8,730 bases of DNA from CAZZKE01 sp964655005 (lineage in GTDB: Bacteria > Pseudomonadota > Alphaproteobacteria > Rhodospirillales > JABHCV01): contig CAZZKE010000093.1 in NCBI GenBank assembly GCA_964655005.1, positions 1 to 8,730 on the forward strand, in the 5' to 3' direction. The notes under the pieces were generated by a model that was not told the origin of the DNA, searched no databases, and saw only the letters and a program-made list of their open reading frames with translations. How positions within the stretch are numbered: the stretch's first letter is position 1; each line of letters opens with the position of its first letter. This document shows, piece after piece, positions 6,019 through 8,730 of the stretch. The position numbers were made by a program, and so were the translations under genes.

Positions 6019-7004
6019 CCGGGATCAAAACCATCGGGTTGCTGGGTGGCGGCGTGATCGGCGCCGGATGGGCGGCCCGCTGCCTGCTGAACGGGCTGGA
6101 CGTGGTTTTGTACGACCCCGACCCGGACGTGCAACGGAAAACCGGCGAAGTCCTGGATAACGCCAGGCGTGCCTATGGGCAGATCGTCGCGACCGGATTA
6201 CCCGAAGAAGGAACCATTCGATATGCCGACGGCATCGCCGGGGCGGTAGAGGCCGCCGACTTTGTCCAGGAAAGCCTGCCCGAGCGGGAGGACCTGAAAC
6301 GCGCGGTTCTGGCCGAAGCCAGCCGGGTTATGCGCCCGGGAGTGATTATCGGTTCTTCCACATCGGGCCTGCTGCCGTCGCGCATACAGGCCGGTCTGGA
6401 GAACCCGGAACGCCTGATTGTCGGCCATCCATTCAACCCGGTTTATCTGATGCCCCTGGTCGAGGTTTGCGGCGGCGAGTTGACTTCCGATCAAACCAGA
6501 CGGGACGCCATGGCCTTTTATGCCGGCATCGGTATGCGGCCGCTGCATGTGCGCAAGGAAATTGACGGCTTCATCGCCGACCGGTTGATGGAGGCGGTGT
6601 GGCGCGAGGCATTATGGATGATCGACGACGATGTCGCCACGGCGCAGGAAATAGACGACGCCATGCGGTTCGGCCCCGGCCTGCGCTGGGCCTTCATGGG
6701 AACCTTTATGACCTACCGCATCGCCGGCGGCACCGGCGGCATGCGTCATTTCATGGCGCAATTCGGCCCGACCCTGGAATTGCCGTGGAGCAGGTTAACG
6801 GATGTTCCCGACCTGACCGACGAATTGATCGACAAGATCGCCGGCCAGTCCGACGATCAGGCCGGCGACGCCACGATTCGGCAGCTGGAACGGCTGCGTG
6901 ACGATTGCCTGATTTCGGTGATGCAGGGCCTGGAATCCCGGAATTACGGGGCCGGGGAAGTACTCGGTCAATACCGGCGGCACTTGCAAAAAGGTGACTG
7001 GTGA
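6015..7004 (+). CDS. cdhA: L-carnitine 3-dehydrogenase (CdhA-like), NAD-dependent
   Basis: The 329-residue enzyme belongs to the 3-hydroxyacyl-CoA dehydrogenase fold. The Rossmann motif GGGVIG is at 11-16, and Asp34 ends the second strand, which points to NAD rather than NADP. The catalytic segment VGHPFNPVYLMPLVEV (136-151) supplies His138 and Glu150, spaced 12 residues apart like the His-Glu dyad of hydroxyacyl-CoA dehydrogenases. The C-terminal helical half carries FGPGLRWAFMGTF, a stretch I associate with carnitine dehydrogenases, whose substrate is free L-carnitine and not a CoA ester. It should oxidise L-carnitine to 3-dehydrocarnitine (EC 1.1.1.108), which the enzyme encoded upstream then cleaves. 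The length matches the single-domain type (about 320); the rhizobial type has an added thioesterase domain, which here is a separate gene at 3618. The stop overlaps the next start (TGATG). Confidence 0.9.
   Translation: MTGIKTIGLLGGGVIGAGWAARCLLNGLDVVLYDPDPDVQRKTGEVLDNARRAYGQIVATGLPEEGTIRYADGIAGAVEAADFVQESLPEREDLKRAVLAEASRVMRPGVIIGSSTSGLLPSRIQAGLENPERLIVGHPFNPVYLMPLVEVCGGELTSDQTRRDAMAFYAGIGMRPLHVRKEIDGFIADRLMEAVWREALWMIDDDVATAQEIDDAMRFGPGLRWAFMGTFMTYRIAGGTGGMRHFMAQFGPTLELPWSRLTDVPDLTDELIDKIAGQSDDQAGDATIRQLERLRDDCLISVMQGLESRNYGAGEVLGQYRRHLQKGDW
6991..6996 (+). promoter_or_regulatory. Ribosome binding site deciding the acyl-CoA dehydrogenase start
   Basis: AAGGTG lies seven bases before the ATG at 7004 but only four before the alternative in-frame GTG at 7001. 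The spacing and the usual MxF start of acyl-CoA dehydrogenases favour the ATG. Confidence 0.55.
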
Positions 7005-8164
7005 TGGAATTCGGACTTAGCCACGAACAGCAGATGGTCGTCGATACCGTCCGCGCGTTTGTCGAACAGGAACTCTATCCCCTGGAAGACGAGGTCGAGC
7101 GGACCGGCCGGGTGCCGCCTGAAACGGCCCGCGCAATTCAGCAAAAGGTCCTGGATCTTGGTTTTTACGCACCCAATATTCCGGCGGAATTCGGCGGCGG
7201 CGGCCTCGATCACCTGACCTTCACCCTGCTTGAACGGGAACTGGGCCGTTCGTCCATGGCCTTGAACGTGTGGTGGGGCCGCCCGTCGAACATCCTGTGC
7301 GCGTGTAATGACGGGCAACGGGAACGCTACCTTATGCCCTGTGTCAGGGGCGAGAAAATGGACGCGCTGGCGATGACCGAGCCCGATGCCGGGTCCGACG
7401 TGCGCGGCATGAAGACCACGGCCCGCAAGGATGGCGACGACTGGGTTATCAACGGCGTCAAACATTTTATTTCGCACGCCGATATCGCCGATTTCGTGAT
7501 TGTTTTCGTGGCCACCGGCGAAGATCAAACACCGCGCGGCCCGCGCAAGCAAATCACCTGTTTTCTGATTGACCGGGATACGCCCGGTTTCGAAATCCGG
7601 GAAGGCTACCAGTCGGTGTCGCACCGTGGCTACGCCAACTGCATCCTCAATTTCGATGACTGCCGGGTCCCCTCGTCACAGGTGTTGGGAGCGGTCGGAC
7701 AAGGCTTCGAAGTGGCCAATACCTGGCTCGTCGCCACTCGGCTGTCGGTTGCCGCGTTTTCGGTCGGCCGGGCCAGGCGGGCCTTCGACCTGGCGCTGTC
7801 CTGGGCGGCCGAGCGCAAGCAGTTCGGCCAGCAGATCGGCAAGTTTCAGGGCGTTTCGTTCAAGCTGGCCGACATGATTACCGAAATCGACGCCGCCGAC
7901 CTGCTGACCATGCAGGCGGCCTGGCAGTTGGATCAGGGGCATGACGCCAACCGGGCGATATCCCAGGCCAAGCTTTTCGCCACCGAAATGCTGGCCCGGG
8001 TCACCGACGAGGCGATCCAGATTCACGGCGGCATGGGCCTGATGGCCGAATTGCCGCTGGAACGTTTCTGGCGCGATGCCCGGGTTGAACGAATCTGGGA
8101 CGGCACCAGTGAAATCCAGCGCCATATCATCTCGCGCGAACTGTTACGCCCATTGGGTGGATAG
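7004..8164 (+). CDS. Acyl-CoA dehydrogenase, candidate gamma-butyrobetainyl-CoA dehydrogenase
   Basis: The 386-residue protein is a full-length FAD-dependent acyl-CoA dehydrogenase. In order it shows an N-terminal helical domain (to about 115), the beta-domain flavin motif AMTEPDAGSDVRGMKT near 122-137, and a C-terminal helical domain with AERKQFGQQIGKFQ, QIHGGMGL and the end signature RDARVERIWDGTSEIQRHI. In the family's IYEGTSEIQ motif the Glu is the catalytic base of MCAD-type enzymes; here the aligned residue is Asp366. Its place between carnitine dehydrogenase and an acyl-CoA synthetase suggests it desaturates gamma-butyrobetainyl-CoA to crotonobetainyl-CoA, a step in CoA-dependent conversion of gamma-butyrobetaine to carnitine. 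Family is certain; substrate is inference, and a short or branched acyl-CoA substrate is possible. The stop codon of cdhA overlaps its ATG by one base. It is not a close copy of E. coli CaiA as I recall that sequence. Confidence 0.9.
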   Translation: MEFGLSHEQQMVVDTVRAFVEQELYPLEDEVERTGRVPPETARAIQQKVLDLGFYAPNIPAEFGGGGLDHLTFTLLERELGRSSMALNVWWGRPSNILCACNDGQRERYLMPCVRGEKMDALAMTEPDAGSDVRGMKTTARKDGDDWVINGVKHFISHADIADFVIVFVATGEDQTPRGPRKQITCFLIDRDTPGFEIREGYQSVSHRGYANCILNFDDCRVPSSQVLGAVGQGFEVANTWLVATRLSVAAFSVGRARRAFDLALSWAAERKQFGQQIGKFQGVSFKLADMITEIDAADLLTMQAAWQLDQGHDANRAISQAKLFATEMLARVTDEAIQIHGGMGLMAELPLERFWRDARVERIWDGTSEIQRHIISRELLRPLGG

Positions 8165-8176
8165 GTAGTGGATAGG
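8157..8176. repeat. 9-base direct repeat GTGGATAGG at a gene junction
   Basis: GTGGATAGG occurs at 8157-8165 and 8168-8176, an 11-base period. The first copy contains the acyl-CoA dehydrogenase stop (TAG 8162-8164). The second supplies an in-frame GTG (8168) and ends directly before the ATG (8177) of the next gene. It looks like a small local duplication. Confidence 0.6.
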
Positions 8177-8730
8177 ATGGATTTATCCCGCCTGCTGCGG
8201 CCCCGTTCAATCGCCGTTTTCGGTGGCAAATTCGCCGAGGCGGTCATTCATCAAAGCGACCTGATGGGTTATTCGGGCGATCTTTGGCCGGTCAATCCGA
8301 ACCGCAGCGAACTGCTCGGCCATGCCTGTTTCGCGACCGCCGCAGACCTTCCCGGCCCGCCCGACGCCGCCTTCATAGGGGTCAATCGCCACCAGACCAT
8401 CCGGGTTATCGCCGATTTGGCGGCCATGGGAACGGGCGGGGCGACGGCGTTCGCCTCGGGCTTCAAGGAAAGCGGCGAGCAGGGCCGGAATTTACAGGCG
8501 GCCTTTATCCAAGCCGCCGGTTCGATGCCGGTAATCGGGCCGAATTGTTACGGCCTGATAAACTACCTGGATGGCGCCCTGCTGTGGCCCGATATGCACG
8601 GCGGGCGGCGGGTCGAACGCGGGGTCGCCATTCTGGTCCAGTCCAGCAACATCGCCATAAACCTGTCCATGAACCGGCGCGGCCTGCCCATTGCCTATCT
8701 GGCGACGGTCGGCAATCAGGCCGTGGTCGG
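8177..8730 (+). CDS. NDP-forming acyl-CoA synthetase, N-terminal part (truncated by window end)
   Basis: The visible 184 codons match the N-terminus of the NDP-forming acyl-CoA synthetase (acetate-CoA ligase, ADP-forming) superfamily. The CoA-binding Rossmann domain begins with LSRLLRPRSIAVFGG (3-17), followed by GYSGDLWPVNPN (31-42), DLPGPPDAAFIGV (57-69), FASGFKESG (92-100) and GPNCYGLIN (121-129). The second, succinyl-CoA-ligase-like domain starts near 149 with GVAILVQSSNIAINL. Two family motifs are altered: the usual GAS after the first strand is GGK (16-18), and the usual SQSG is VQSSN. The His-containing catalytic segment and the ATP-grasp domain lie beyond the edge. A GTG at 8168 is an alternative start; I chose the ATG because the family motif begins only a few residues later. 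Co-transcription with the acyl-CoA dehydrogenase suggests it activates that enzyme's substrate, possibly gamma-butyrobetaine. The CoA-ligase family is clear, the substrate is not. Confidence 0.8.
   Translation, partial: MDLSRLLRPRSIAVFGGKFAEAVIHQSDLMGYSGDLWPVNPNRSELLGHACFATAADLPGPPDAAFIGVNRHQTIRVIADLAAMGTGGATAFASGFKESGEQGRNLQAAFIQAAGSMPVIGPNCYGLINYLDGALLWPDMHGGRRVERGVAILVQSSNIAINLSMNRRGLPIAYLATVGNQAVV

Noticed and set aside
6015..7004. Reading this gene as a 3-hydroxybutyryl-CoA or other 3-hydroxyacyl-CoA dehydrogenase
   Set aside because: The fold is shared, but the adjacent BKACE gene, the CdhR-like regulator, the thioesterase and the C-terminal sequence favour carnitine dehydrogenase.
6968..7624. 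Open frame of 218 codons on the minus strand
   Set aside because: It is antisense to the acyl-CoA dehydrogenase gene, whose family motifs are intact throughout; no domain is visible in the antisense product.
1..8730. Mobile element, CRISPR array, tRNA or rRNA
   Set aside because: No transposase or integrase-like product, no terminal inverted repeats, no regularly spaced repeats and no recognisable tRNA or rRNA segment were seen.

Overview
The window looks like a chromosomal piece of a GC-rich proteobacterium, most likely an alphaproteobacterium. That placement is an inference from gene content, GC-rich codon use (60-72% G+C in the lines I counted inside the main genes) and tight ATGA/TGATG gene overlaps; no rRNA or tRNA marker is present. 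The central theme is catabolism of quaternary-ammonium compounds. It holds an almost complete L-carnitine to glycine betaine pathway with its own regulator, next to a choline dehydrogenase that feeds the same glycine betaine pool from choline.

Layout: (1) 1-122 has no convincing gene. (2) 123-2608, minus strand, is a two-gene operon: a BetA-type choline dehydrogenase followed, with a 10-base overlap, by an EamA/DMT transporter of clearly lower G+C. (3) 2609-2739 is a divergent promoter region. (4) 2740-4076, plus strand, holds a second EamA/DMT transporter coupled by ATGA to a hot-dog thioesterase of the carnitine type (betainyl-CoA thioesterase, CdhB-like). (5) 4073-5038, minus strand, is a GATase1-like AraC-family regulator (CdhR-like) that converges on the thioesterase with a 4-base overlap. 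(6) 5039-5118 is a divergent control region carrying repeats. (7) 5119 to the right edge, plus strand, is a tightly packed operon: dehydrocarnitine-cleaving BKACE enzyme (CdhC-like), L-carnitine 3-dehydrogenase (CdhA-like), an acyl-CoA dehydrogenase, and the first 184 codons of an NDP-forming acyl-CoA synthetase cut by the window end.

How they work together: CdhA oxidises L-carnitine to 3-dehydrocarnitine. The BKACE enzyme exchanges it with acetyl-CoA to give betainyl-CoA and acetoacetate. The thioesterase releases glycine betaine. The regulator presumably senses carnitine or a metabolite of it. The extra acyl-CoA synthetase and acyl-CoA dehydrogenase are the first two activities needed to bring gamma-butyrobetaine into carnitine by a CoA-dependent route (activation, then alpha,beta-desaturation to crotonobetainyl-CoA). 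The required hydratase is not in the window and may lie beyond the right edge. This CoA-dependent entry through an NDP-forming rather than AMP-forming synthetase is the most interesting proposal here; it is inferred from context and not proven by sequence.

No mobile element, CRISPR array, tRNA or rRNA was found.
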